This document shows positions 28,421 to 37,310 of a stretch of 46,232 nt of DNA, piece by piece. The notes under the pieces were generated by a model. It was not told the DNA's origin. It saw only the letters and a list, made by a program, of their open reading frames with translations, and searched no databases. The position numbers were made by a program, and so were the translations under genes. This DNA is from Fulvivirga imtechensis AK7 (GTDB taxonomy: Bacteria; Bacteroidota; Bacteroidia; Cytophagales; Cyclobacteriaceae). Each line of letters begins with the position of its first letter. Within the stretch, counting starts at the first letter, position 1. The stretch spans positions 1-46,232 of the forward strand of contig NZ_AMZN01000074.1 of the NCBI RefSeq assembly GCF_000331535.1, in the 5' to 3' direction.

Positions 28421-30175
28421 TTACACATCAGCCTGGTCCTTTCTGGAATATCCTTCATCCACTATAACCGGATCCGGAGACTTGTCTTCGGCACCATGGG
28501 TAAGGCGCTTCAAAGGTTTGAGCAGTGCAATTACCAATAGGCCAAATACCACACAGAAAATAGTAATACCTGTAAAAACTTCAAATTCACCAGCTTCAGT
28601 AGATAACACTCCCAACTCACCGGCCAACTTATTTCCAAAGCCGGTAGCAGCAAAATAAAAGCCCATCATAATAGACACATATTTGGCAGGAGCCAGTTTG
28701 GTAATGAATGACATCGCTACAGGTGACTGACACAACTCACCAATGGTATGGAACATGTAAGCCAGGATCAACCAGTACATAGCAGAGCTTCCGTCAGCCG
28801 CCCATTGTTTCGTGGCAATACTCATGAAGGTAAAGCCGAGCCCCATAATGATCACCCCCATAGCCATTTTAAACAACGAACTGGACTCCTTACCCTTCAT
28901 CTTACGGTTATACCAGAAAAATGCTACCAACGTGCCCAGTGTGAAAATAAAGAAGGAGTTTACTGATTGAAACACCGTGGCCGGCACTTCATAATATCCT
29001 TCAGGAACGGTGTCCGGTGTGGTGGTAAAAATAAATGCTCTTAGCAGTAAGAATACCATCAATAGAAATGCTCCTCCTAAAAACCAGTACATGCTGACTG
29101 ATTTCTTCACCTTAGACCATACTCCCCTGGCAAATATCAGCAGTATGGCAATAGCAAAGATCATATCCAGGTTAAACAGGCTTATCAGCCGGTCTGTCTT
29201 TTCTTTAGCATATATATTCATCAGGCCGCCTGCCTGTTCGAAGGCTCCCCAAAAAACGATAACTATAAAATAACTTAAAATGAGTACAACTATTCTATCC
29301 TTTTCCATGCCCTCCAGCTCGCTTAGCATCACAGCAAAAAAGCCCGCAAAAAAGGAAACACCCATAACTAAAAGACCGTAACCAATTTTGCCGTCAAACA
29401 GTAAATACCCTCCCGTCAAAAAGACTGCCAGGTTAATTGCCAGAGCAAGCTTGTTACTTATTAATTTCTGGATGTACGATGGCCCTTTCGTCTTCTCAAC
29501 ACCCAATGTACTCTCCTCGGTCTCCAACTCACCAACCCCTTTTAAATACCGGGTTCCCCATATGAAGAGGATTTGCCCCACTACCATACCGGCTCCCGCA
29601 AGTCCAAAGCCAAGGTGCCAGTTAACATTTTCACCAAGTGGCCCAACAGTAAGACCGGCTAAAAAAGCCCCAATGTTAATCCCAATATAAAAAATGGTAA
29701 ACCCGATATCCCTTCTTTCATCTTTGGCTTTATACAAGCCGCCCACCATGGTAGAAATATTGGGTTTCAGGCCTCCTACACCTAAAATGATCAAAGTAAT
29801 ACCTGCATACCACGCCCAAAGAGCTTCAACAGCCAGGATACCATGACCGATACATAGCAAAATACCACCAATAATCACCATTTTCTTCTGACCAAATACC
29901 TTGTCAGCCAATATCCCTCCCGGAATAGAAGCCACGTACACAAGCATAGTATACCAGCCATAAAGTTCCAGAGCCTGACTATCAGCCCAGCCAAAACCGG
30001 GGTTTTCAGATGTAACTGCTGCGGTGAGAAATAATACAAACAATGCGCGCATACCATAATAAGAAAAGCGCTCCCACAATTCTGTGAAAAACAGGATGTA
30101 TAACCCTACCGGATGACCGAATAAGTGCTTACCATTTGCAGCATGGTCAGGGTGATTAATAGATAAATTTGACAT
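28421..30175 (-). CDS. POT-family proton-coupled oligopeptide transporter
   Basis: The 584-residue protein has about 14 transmembrane helices. The family signature ELWERFSYYG (residues 32-41, ExxERFxYYG) couples proton and peptide transport, and GGLKPNISTMVGG and GAFLAGLTVGPLGE follow. The gap between helices 9 and 10 and the GFGNKLAGELG segment are typical of Bacteroidota members. It imports di- and tripeptides across the inner membrane, which fits with the secreted peptidase and gamma-glutamyltransferase genes elsewhere in the window. Single gene with its own terminator. Confidence 0.92.
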   Translation of the reverse strand: MSNLSINHPDHAANGKHLFGHPVGLYILFFTELWERFSYYGMRALFVLFLTAAVTSENPGFGWADSQALELYGWYTMLVYVASIPGGILADKVFGQKKMVIIGGILLCIGHGILAVEALWAWYAGITLIILGVGGLKPNISTMVGGLYKAKDERRDIGFTIFYIGINIGAFLAGLTVGPLGENVNWHLGFGLAGAGMVVGQILFIWGTRYLKGVGELETEESTLGVEKTKGPSYIQKLISNKLALAINLAVFLTGGYLLFDGKIGYGLLVMGVSFFAGFFAVMLSELEGMEKDRIVVLILSYFIVIVFWGAFEQAGGLMNIYAKEKTDRLISLFNLDMIFAIAILLIFARGVWSKVKKSVSMYWFLGGAFLLMVFLLLRAFIFTTTPDTVPEGYYEVPATVFQSVNSFFIFTLGTLVAFFWYNRKMKGKESSSLFKMAMGVIIMGLGFTFMSIATKQWAADGSSAMYWLILAYMFHTIGELCQSPVAMSFITKLAPAKYVSIMMGFYFAATGFGNKLAGELGVLSTEAGEFEVFTGITIFCVVFGLLVIALLKPLKRLTHGAEDKSPDPVIVDEGYSRKDQADV

Positions 30176-30344
30176 ATTAAATTATTATCGTTGTTCCAAA
30201 AAATACCGCTAAAGCTAACATTGTTCATTTACATAACCAAATATAATTCCAGTGTGGGTATATTCTTGGGCAGAAAACGATTGAAAGGCATCTTGCAAAC
30301 GATTGAAATATAAAAAATTCCTATTACTGCACTGAATAATTTAT

Positions 30345-30352
30345 TATTTTTG
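30345..30352 (+). promoter_or_regulatory. Putative -7 element for pckA
   Basis: TATTTTTG matches TAnnTTTG and lies 46 bp before the pckA ATG; no good -33 TTG is seen at 19-21 bp. Confidence 0.35.
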
Positions 30353-30397
30353 CTCCTTTAATTTTGAAATCGACAAGGAATTAATCAAATCTTAATT

Positions 30398-32005
30398 ATG
30401 CAAGAATTAGGGGTAAAATCAGAGAAGGCCTCAGTTGAAAAACTGGGAATCAAGAATTCTATTGCTCATTGGAACTTATCTCCTGAAAGACTGGCCGAAA
30501 TATCGGTTGAGAAAGGACAGGCGGAGAGAACCAACACAGGGGCTATTTCGGTAGACACAGGAGAGTTTACCGGCCGTTCGCCTAAAGATAGATTTATAGT
30601 TAAAGATGATGTAACTGAAAATGCTGTATGGTGGGGCAACATAAATATACCTTTCGAATCAGACAAATTTGATCAGCTATATGACAAAATGGTTGATTAC
30701 CTGTCAGGAAAAGAAATATATGTACGCGATGCTTATGCCTGCGCAGATCCAAAATACAGAACCAATATACGTGTAGTCAATGAATATGCATGGTCCAACC
30801 TGTTTGTTTTCAATATGTTCTTAAGACCTTCACACGAAGAGTTAAGATCTTTCGAACACGAATGGCTGGTGATCAATGCCCCAGGCTTTAAAGCTGACCC
30901 GGCAGTGGATGGAACACGCCAGCATAACTTTGCGATCCTGAACTTTAAGAAAAAAATAGCGCTTGTAGGTGGTACAGGATACACCGGTGAGATCAAAAAG
31001 GGTATATTCTCCGCCTTAAACTTTATTTTACCTCATCAGAAAAACACACTATCCATGCACTGCTCTGCCAATATAGGAGAGCAAGGTGACACCGCTGTTT
31101 TCTTTGGGCTTTCCGGTACCGGAAAAACAACATTGTCGGCTGATCCTGCAAGAAAACTTATCGGTGATGACGAGCATGGCTGGTCAAATGAAAATACGGT
31201 ATTCAACTTTGAAGGTGGCTGCTACGCTAAAGTGATCGACCTTTCAGAGGAAAAAGAACCGGACATCTACAGAGCGATTAAAGATGGCGCTCTTTTGGAA
31301 AATGTAGTTATAAAAAATGGTGAAGTAGACTACCAGAACGGTTCTAAAACTGAAAACACAAGAGTAAGCTACCCGATCTACCATATTAATAATATAGCCG
31401 AGCCTTCTATCGGTAAAAACCCTAAAAACATATTCTTTCTTACTTGTGATGCATACGGGGTATTGCCTCCTATCTCTAAACTGACCCCAGGTCAGGCCGC
31501 ATTCCACTTCATCTCGGGCTACACAGCAAAAGTGGCAGGTACTGAAGCTGGTATTACCGAACCCGTAACTGCTTTTTCAGCATGTTTCGGAGCTCCTTTT
31601 ATGCCCCTCCATCCTACAAGCTATGCCGAAATGCTAAGCCAGAAGATGCAGGAAGCAGGTGTGAACGTTTGGCTGGTAAACACAGGGTGGTCTGGCGGAC
31701 CTTACGGTATAGGAAGCAGAATGAGCCTGAAGATTACCCGTGCGCTGATTACCGCAGCCCTGAATGGTGACCTGGAAGATGTTAAGTATGAGAAACATGA
31801 AATCTTCGGACTTAACATGCCGGTAAGCTGTCCGAGCGTACCTTCTGAGGTATTGAATCCAAGAAATACCTGGAAAGACAAAGAAGCATATGATGCAAAA
31901 GCAAATGACCTGGCTAATGCATTCAATAAAAACTTCGAAAAGTTTGCAGAAAACGCAAACGATGAGATACTGGCGGCTGCGCCAAGAGCTAAAGTAAATG
32001 TATAG
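30398..32005 (+). CDS. pckA: Phosphoenolpyruvate carboxykinase (ATP)
   Basis: The 535-residue enzyme converts oxaloacetate and ATP to phosphoenolpyruvate, CO2 and ADP in gluconeogenesis. The P-loop is GLSGTGKTT (237-245), the metal-binding kinase-2 segment is LIGDDEHGW (254-262), and the substrate Arg is in FTGRSPKDRF (57-66). The length is normal for the ATP-dependent form; the GTP form is larger and lacks this P-loop. A strong terminator follows. Confidence 0.97.
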   Translation: MQELGVKSEKASVEKLGIKNSIAHWNLSPERLAEISVEKGQAERTNTGAISVDTGEFTGRSPKDRFIVKDDVTENAVWWGNINIPFESDKFDQLYDKMVDYLSGKEIYVRDAYACADPKYRTNIRVVNEYAWSNLFVFNMFLRPSHEELRSFEHEWLVINAPGFKADPAVDGTRQHNFAILNFKKKIALVGGTGYTGEIKKGIFSALNFILPHQKNTLSMHCSANIGEQGDTAVFFGLSGTGKTTLSADPARKLIGDDEHGWSNENTVFNFEGGCYAKVIDLSEEKEPDIYRAIKDGALLENVVIKNGEVDYQNGSKTENTRVSYPIYHINNIAEPSIGKNPKNIFFLTCDAYGVLPPISKLTPGQAAFHFISGYTAKVAGTEAGITEPVTAFSACFGAPFMPLHPTSYAEMLSQKMQEAGVNVWLVNTGWSGGPYGIGSRMSLKITRALITAALNGDLEDVKYEKHEIFGLNMPVSCPSVPSEVLNPRNTWKDKEAYDAKANDLANAFNKNFEKFAENANDEILAAAPRAKVNV

Positions 32006-32034
32006 ACCGTTAATTAACCTAAACGAAGAAGAAG

Positions 32035-32062
32035 GGCTGATCCGAAAGGATCGGCCTTTTTT
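32035..32062 (+). terminator. Rho-independent terminator after pckA
   Basis: The 9-bp stem GGCTGATCC / GGATCGGCC with one G-T pair, a stable GAAA tetraloop and six T residues lies 30 bp past the stop. Confidence 0.9.
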
Positions 32063-32138
32063 ATTGACAGTATTTCTATGCATAAAAGGGATCTTTTTAA
32101 AGCATTTTATACCGAACTCATGTAACTCGCTTAGCCTA

Positions 32139-34310
32139 TTATTTCCGCTGCTTTTCCTCATAACGCAGGTGGTTCACAACAGTACGTATCTGTCCATATG
32201 TGATCTCATCTCTGAGCTTCTCCTTCACAGGTTTTAAAGCCAGACCGTCATTGGCTTGCACAACCGGCAAAATTTCATCAAAAACCTCCTTTGATATCAG
32301 GTCTAATACATTCAACTCTCCCGTTTGTACGAACTCATTCAGATGATTTTCCACTGTTGAAAATTTCAGATCACGCAGGTCTGCAATCTCTTCAATGGTC
32401 TTTCCCTCCCTGAACATTTTCAAAGTTTCCTTCTTGGTAGGCGCTTTCGTGTTACTTGGTTTTTTCTTTCGTTTTTTAGGTTTTTGGTGCATCTGGGAAT
32501 GAATGCTGTTACCCTGACAGAAATCCACAACTGCCTTTAAAAACACAGCCCCATATTTATCCATTTTCACGGCTCCAAATCCTGAAATCTCAGCAAGATC
32601 TTCCCTACTGAGCGGTTTATACGTTGCCAGTTCCTGAAGCGTAGCATCAGAGAAGACGATGTAGGGAGGTACGTTTTCTCTTTGGGCTATTTCCATTCTT
32701 AATGCCTTCAATGTCGTGAACAGCTCCTGGTTGACAGGAATAGTCTGAACAGAGATAACCGGTTCTTCTATTTGTTTGATCATAAATAGCTGTACCTGCT
32801 CCTTTCCCTGAAGCACATTTTTACTTTTATGCGTCAGCTTGAGAACAGGATACTTTCCATCATCTTTAGCCAGGTAGTTGAGGTGGATCAGGTCTTTGAT
32901 ATAATGGTTCCATTCTTCTTTCCCAATATCTGCTCCTACACCATATGTCTTCAGGCTTTTATGCTTATCCCAGATCTTCGCGGATTTTGATCCACGTAAA
33001 AAGTCAATAACATACCCTGTTCCGAAGCGTTCCTCCAAGCGGGTAACGGCTGACAATACTTTCTGGGCGATAACTGTGCCATCGAATTTTTCCTCCTCGC
33101 TGAGGCAAACATCGCAGCTACCGCATTCATCAGCAGCCTCCTCATCAAAATAGTTAAGCAGGTATTTTCTCCGGCATGTTCTCAATTCTCCATATTCAGC
33201 CATTTCATTAAGTTTCTTCAGCATAATTTCCGATTGCTGAGTATTCCCCTCCACCTCGACAAAGCTCTTCAGCTTTTTCACGTCTGCATAGCTGTAAAAC
33301 AACAGCGCTTCGCTCTTCAATCCATCACGACCTGCCCTACCGGTTTCCTGATAGTAACCCTCTATATTTTTAGGAAGGTCCATATGTACCACAAAGCGTA
33401 CGTTAGATTTGTCGATACCCATACCAAAGGCAATGGTAGCTGTGATGATCTTTATTTGATCTTTGATGAAGAGGTCCTGGTGTTTATCCCTAACATCCCT
33501 GTCGAGTCCTGCATGATAGGGCCTGGCATCATATCCATCAGCTATAAGTTGTTCTGCCAGGCTCTCTGCAGATGCCCGTGACAGTGTATATATAATGCCT
33601 GTGTCATCTTTGTGCTTATTTAAAAATTGGAGCAGTTGATCATAGCTCCTTCTCTTTGGAGATACGAAATAATAAATATTCTCACGGTTGAAGCTGGATA
33701 CAAATTTCTTCGGGTTGTGAAGCTTGAGCTGTTGCAAAATATCATCTTGCGTCAGTTTATCTGCGGTAGCGGTAAGCGCCACTACAGGGACTTCAGGAAA
33801 CACACTTTTAAGAGTCGCCAGTTGAGTATATTCAGGCCTGAAATCATGCCCCCACTGCGAGATACAATGGGCTTCATCAATGGCAATCATAGACAGCTTT
33901 GCCTGGTCTTTCAAAAAGTTAATGAATCCTTTATCACCAGACACCAGGCGCTCCGGAGCCAGGTACAACAATTTCAACCGGTTATCTCTCAACAGCCTCA
34001 TTACTTCCGCCTGCTCCTGTTGCGATAGACTTGAATTCAGATATGCTGCAGAGATACCATTTAATCGCAACGCATCCACCTGGTCTTTCATTAGGGCTAT
34101 CAATGGCGATATCACTATGGTTACTCCTTCAAAAATTAAAGCCGGAACCTGGTAGCACAATGATTTTCCTCCACCGGTAGGCATGAGTACAAGTGCATCC
34201 CTACCCTCTAATATGTGATGAATGATCTCCTTTTGTTGATGTCTGAAGCTATCGTAGCCAAAATGCTTTTTAAGTATATCGGTTGGAGTAGTATCGACTA
34301 AATTCGTCAT
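32139..34310 (-). CDS. recQ: ATP-dependent DNA helicase RecQ
   Basis: The protein is about 723 residues from the chosen start. It has the superfamily-2 helicase motifs: MPTGGGKSLC (motif I), DEAHCISQWGHDFRPEY (motif II and the aromatic-rich loop), and TGRAGRDG (motif VI). The zinc-binding cysteines (CRRKYLL, then CGSCDVC), an RQC winged helix and an HRDC domain (SREDLAEISGFGAVKMDKYG) follow. A Lys-rich linker and an extra C-terminal helix-turn-helix (EGKTIEEIADLRDLKFSTVE) end the protein. The frame runs to a TTG at 34340, but the ATG at 34310 fits the family start better. RecQ unwinds forked DNA in recombination repair. Confidence 0.95.
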   Translation of the reverse strand: MTNLVDTTPTDILKKHFGYDSFRHQQKEIIHHILEGRDALVLMPTGGGKSLCYQVPALIFEGVTIVISPLIALMKDQVDALRLNGISAAYLNSSLSQQEQAEVMRLLRDNRLKLLYLAPERLVSGDKGFINFLKDQAKLSMIAIDEAHCISQWGHDFRPEYTQLATLKSVFPEVPVVALTATADKLTQDDILQQLKLHNPKKFVSSFNRENIYYFVSPKRRSYDQLLQFLNKHKDDTGIIYTLSRASAESLAEQLIADGYDARPYHAGLDRDVRDKHQDLFIKDQIKIITATIAFGMGIDKSNVRFVVHMDLPKNIEGYYQETGRAGRDGLKSEALLFYSYADVKKLKSFVEVEGNTQQSEIMLKKLNEMAEYGELRTCRRKYLLNYFDEEAADECGSCDVCLSEEEKFDGTVIAQKVLSAVTRLEERFGTGYVIDFLRGSKSAKIWDKHKSLKTYGVGADIGKEEWNHYIKDLIHLNYLAKDDGKYPVLKLTHKSKNVLQGKEQVQLFMIKQIEEPVISVQTIPVNQELFTTLKALRMEIAQRENVPPYIVFSDATLQELATYKPLSREDLAEISGFGAVKMDKYGAVFLKAVVDFCQGNSIHSQMHQKPKKRKKKPSNTKAPTKKETLKMFREGKTIEEIADLRDLKFSTVENHLNEFVQTGELNVLDLISKEVFDEILPVVQANDGLALKPVKEKLRDEITYGQIRTVVNHLRYEEKQRK

Positions 34311-34461
34311 GAGAGGAAAGTGGCTTTGAAAAATTAACAAAAGACCAAAATAATCAAAATAAAATTAAAATAATTTATTTAAGGATTTTTTCAATCAGTA
34401 CCACCTGACAAATTCCAATCAGATATAACAAGTAGCAACGAATTTTGTTTTAGTATAAAGC

Positions 34462-34472
34462 AAGGAGGTGAT
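34462..34472 (+). promoter_or_regulatory. Unusually strong Shine-Dalgarno sequence
   Basis: AAGGAGGTGAT is fully complementary to the usual 16S 3' tail and touches the ATG at 34473, leaving 4 bases after GGAGG. Most genes in this window lack a comparable site, so this one stands out. Confidence 0.6.
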
Positions 34473-34880
34473 ATGAAAGCAACAATGGTGTTTCTATTAT
34501 TTTTTGCTCTTATTAGCTGCCGGTCATCTTACACCAGCATGGAGGACAAGCCAAAAGGTTCTAATATAGTTGAGAGCAAAAATGGCGAAGAATATGAATT
34601 GATCATAATAGACCCCGGGTTTGACCGATGGTTTGTATCGAATAGAAGGCCTGTCAATTTTCACGAGCTTTCATTCTATGAAAATCAAAACCAGCGCTAT
34701 GTGCAGGCCTGGAATGAAAAAGTCAGCCAGCAGGGCCTGTACGGCCCCAATTCCCCATTCGAAAACAGGATTGACTATGATCCTGCAAAAGCTTATGGAT
34801 TGGAGCTAAATTACAAATTATACTATTATTTCAAATACATCGAGGACGTATATGGTAATCGATATAATTTTCCTATGTAG
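34473..34880 (+). CDS. Small lipoprotein, DUF6146-like
   Basis: The 135-residue product has a lipoprotein signal with ALISC (lipidated Cys16). The mature part carries an IIIDPGFDRWF block and a segment YVQAWNEKVSQQGLYGPN, which recall the DUF6146 family of Bacteroidota; this assignment is from memory. The Tyr-rich C-terminus (LELNYKLYYYFKYIEDVYG) is typical. The function is unknown. It is preceded by a full-length Shine-Dalgarno sequence and followed by two abutting inverted-repeat elements. Confidence 0.75.
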   Translation: MKATMVFLLFFALISCRSSYTSMEDKPKGSNIVESKNGEEYELIIIDPGFDRWFVSNRRPVNFHELSFYENQNQRYVQAWNEKVSQQGLYGPNSPFENRIDYDPAKAYGLELNYKLYYYFKYIEDVYGNRYNFPM

Positions 34881-34882
34881 AC

Positions 34883-35149
34883 TAACGTGAAATTCGACAT
34901 AGAAGAACCGATAGAGGTATGCATATCAGAAAACAGAGCCAAAATACCTCTTTTTAAGGTCATTCTGCCTGCCCCTGAATTTAGTATTGAGATATTAGTA
35001 TTGAGTATTAATACTAGAGTATCTCATTTTATAGTTCGTATTGCCGTTCTTCTACGCAATACTCTCGACTCAGTATTCATGACTTTTGCCAACTGCCGAC
35101 AATTAAAACTTGTGAGGATGACTGAGTATATTAAATCGAACTCACGTTA
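34883..35149. mobile_element. Inverted-repeat (MITE-like) element A
   Basis: Terminal repeats: TAACGTGAAATTCGA (34883-34897) against the reverse complement of TCGAACTCACGTTA (35136-35149), identical apart from a one-base length difference and one mismatch. Inside is a strong hairpin (TGAGATA at 34988 with TATCTCA at 35020) whose loop holds the perfect palindrome AGTATTAATACT (35004-35015). No credible coding frame fills it; an 87-codon frame (34887-35150) is explained by the element itself. Confidence 0.55.
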
Positions 35150-35150
35150 A

Positions 35151-35348
35151 ACCCGAGTTATGCAATAGAAATCTATTCCGCGTCAAAACTGGCAGTAATC
35201 TAAGCATCCCGTCATTCGCCGGGACAGGCATTACTCAAATTTTGCTACTCACCATAGCGGTGCTATGCCTCCGTTGCAAAATTCTGCGTGAGCACTTATC
35301 TCACAGCCACTTTGTCGCTCATCACGAAGTCTATTGCATAACTCGGGT
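35151..35348. mobile_element. Inverted-repeat (MITE-like) element B
   Basis: A perfect 19-bp terminal inverted repeat, ACCCGAGTTATGCAATAGA at 35151-35169 and its reverse complement at 35330-35348, bounds a 198-bp segment. The interior has no coding frame. It lies one base from element A and 3 bp before the nupC stop (read on plus), so it may also form the nupC 3' end. Confidence 0.65.
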
Positions 35349-35351
35349 AAA

Positions 35352-36641
35352 CTAACCAAAAAGCGCTCCGGCTATAGTAGCTGTCATCATAGTAGCCAAT
35401 GTAGCTGCAAACAGGGCCCGCATGCCTAGCCGTGACAAGTCACTTTGTCTGTTTGGCGCCATACCCCCTATTCCACCGATCTGAATGGCAATAGAGCTGA
35501 AATTGGCAAAGCCGCACAATGCATAGGTAGCAATTACAATTGATTTTTCACTCAGCAATCCGGCTCCTTTAAGATCAGCCAGGCTTAAGTACGCTACAAA
35601 TTCGTTGATCACAATCTTTTGACCCAGCAAGCTACCTACACGGATTGTTTCATCCCAACTTACTCCCATAGCGAAAGCAAACAGCCTGAATATCTGTCCA
35701 AGAATGTATTCAAGAGAGAACCCCTGAAACGTTCCGTTGGTACTGGCTACCACATAGTCGTTGAGTCCGGTCCATGAGCCAATACCATCCACAAGTATCC
35801 AATTCAATGCATAAATAATGGCAATAAAAGCCAGTAGCATCCCCCCGATATTAAGTGCCAGTTTCAAACCGTCAGCAGCTCCTCGTGCAAGAGCATCAAC
35901 GAGGTTGACCCCAAGATTTTCTTTATTCACTTTCAGGTCTGTATCTATTTCCTCAGGGTGGGTTTCAGGCATTACTATTTTTGCTAAAACAATTGCTGCG
36001 GGAGCGTTCATTATAGAAGCACTGAGCAGGTATGCAGCATATTTGGCCCGTTCCACAGGATCATCTCCCCCTAAAAAAGCTACGTAGCCGGCCAGAACAC
36101 CTCCGGCAATGGTAGCCATACCACCGGTCATAAGGCACATCAATTCAGAGGTCGTCATATTCTTCACGAAAGGTCGTACCAGCAATGGCGCTTCGGTCTG
36201 ACCAAGAAATATGTTGCCTGCTGCCGATAAGCTTTCGGCTCCTGACAGGCGCATGGTGCGGGCCATTATCCATGCTATACCATAGACGATCTTCTGCAGG
36301 ATACCGAGGTAGTATAGTCCCGCAGAAACAGTAGAGAAGAAGATTACCGTAGGGAGTACCTGAAAAGCGAAAATAAACCCAAACTTATCTGTTGTTACAA
36401 GGTCTCCAAAAAGGAATGCCGCACCATTACTTGAAAAGCTCAGGAAGGTTACAAATTTATCACTGATCCAGTCGAAGGCGGTGGTCACAAGACCAACCTT
36501 AGTGATAAGCAGGGCAAAAATGATCTGGAGGGTAACGCCAATACCCACAAGACGCCAGTCTATTGCTTTTTTATTTTTTGAAAAAAGGAAAGCTATACCT
36601 ATCAGAACAGCCAACCCTATTAGTCCACGTAAGTAATCCAT
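35352..36641 (-). CDS. nupC: Concentrative nucleoside transporter NupC (CNT family)
   Basis: The product is a polytopic membrane protein of about 429 residues. The sequence MDYLRGLIGLAVLIGIAFLFS is the normal N-terminus, so the ATG at 36641 is preferred; the frame opens with a GTG at 36677 that lies inside the upstream terminator. Family motifs are FLGQTEAPLLVRPF, LMTGGMATIAGGVLAGYVAF and CGFANFSSIAIQIGGIGG. It imports nucleosides with sodium or protons. It is followed directly by inverted-repeat element B. Confidence 0.92.
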   Translation of the reverse strand: MDYLRGLIGLAVLIGIAFLFSKNKKAIDWRLVGIGVTLQIIFALLITKVGLVTTAFDWISDKFVTFLSFSSNGAAFLFGDLVTTDKFGFIFAFQVLPTVIFFSTVSAGLYYLGILQKIVYGIAWIMARTMRLSGAESLSAAGNIFLGQTEAPLLVRPFVKNMTTSELMCLMTGGMATIAGGVLAGYVAFLGGDDPVERAKYAAYLLSASIMNAPAAIVLAKIVMPETHPEEIDTDLKVNKENLGVNLVDALARGAADGLKLALNIGGMLLAFIAIIYALNWILVDGIGSWTGLNDYVVASTNGTFQGFSLEYILGQIFRLFAFAMGVSWDETIRVGSLLGQKIVINEFVAYLSLADLKGAGLLSEKSIVIATYALCGFANFSSIAIQIGGIGGMAPNRQSDLSRLGMRALFAATLATMMTATIAGALFG

Positions 36642-36658
36642 TGGTGTGTCAGAAAGCA

Positions 36659-36692
36659 AAAAGGCCTTTCTATTCACCTAGAAAGGCCTTTT
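36659..36692. terminator. Rho-independent terminator after the bifunctional nuclease gene
   Basis: A 14-bp perfect stem AAAAGGCCTTTCTA / TAGAAAGGCCTTTT with a 6-base loop is flanked by A/T runs. It ends the etfBA-nuclease transcript on the minus strand and supports the shorter nupC start. Confidence 0.85.
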
Positions 36693-36708
36693 GTGCTTGT
36701 TATAAAAT

Positions 36709-37308
36709 TTAGTTTCTACGGCTCAATTCATCTCTGATCTTAGCGGCTTTCTCATAATCTTCCTTTTCAATGGCATCATTGAGAAGTTCGTTAAGCTTAT
36801 CGACAGAGAAGTTTTTCAGATCGTCACTTTTCGCTCCGGACTTTTTAGTCGATGATTTTATCTCGCTTTTTATTTCGGCAATATCGTCTTCCGATTCATC
36901 AGTAAGAACGATACCCGCCTCCGCTAATATCGATTCATAAGTATAGATCGGTGAATCAAACCTTAGTCCAATGGCAATTGCATCTGATGGCCGGGCGTCA
37001 ATTTCTACCTCTTTGGTGCCATTGCTGCACACAATCTTGGCAAAAAATACGCCCTCCTTAAGATCTGAAATGACAATTTCCTCAACCTTATAATCAAAGC
37101 TTTGTGCAAAAGACTTGAAAAGGTCGTGCGTCATTGGCCTGTTAGGTATTATCTTTTCGATCTCTATAGCAATGGCCTGAGCCTCGAACATACCGATGAT
37201 AATAGGCAATCTCCTACTACCCTCGGTTTCTCCCAGTACAAGGGCAAATGACCCTGATTGAGACTGACTTGATGAAAGTCCTAGTATTTCTAATTTTATC
37301 TTGTCCAA
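36709..37308 (-). CDS. Bifunctional nuclease domain (BFN/DUF151) protein with UVR motif
   Basis: The 199-residue product has the BFN domain at residues 1-135: RRLPIIIGMFEAQAIAIEIE, NRPMTHDLFKSFAQ and VEIDARPSDAIAIGLRFDSP. The C-terminal UVR motif (about 165-199) reads LNELLNDAIEKEDYEKAAKI. The BFN family was named for reported RNase/DNase activity; its role in bacteria is uncertain, and the UVR tail suggests a protein contact. The start is a TTG 2 bp after the etfA stop, so it belongs to the etfB-etfA operon. Confidence 0.88.
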   Translation of the reverse strand: MDKIKLEILGLSSSQSQSGSFALVLGETEGSRRLPIIIGMFEAQAIAIEIEKIIPNRPMTHDLFKSFAQSFDYKVEEIVISDLKEGVFFAKIVCSNGTKEVEIDARPSDAIAIGLRFDSPIYTYESILAEAGIVLTDESEDDIAEIKSEIKSSTKKSGAKSDDLKNFSVDKLNELLNDAIEKEDYEKAAKIRDELSRRN

Positions 37309-37310
37309 AA

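Noticed and set aside
34887-35150. An 87-codon plus-strand frame
   Set aside because: It coincides with inverted-repeat element A from end to end and has no recognisable domain or ribosome site.
36642-36677. Longer NupC starting at the GTG at 36677
   Set aside because: The extra 12 codons lie in the stem of a strong terminator, and the family start matches the ATG at 36641.
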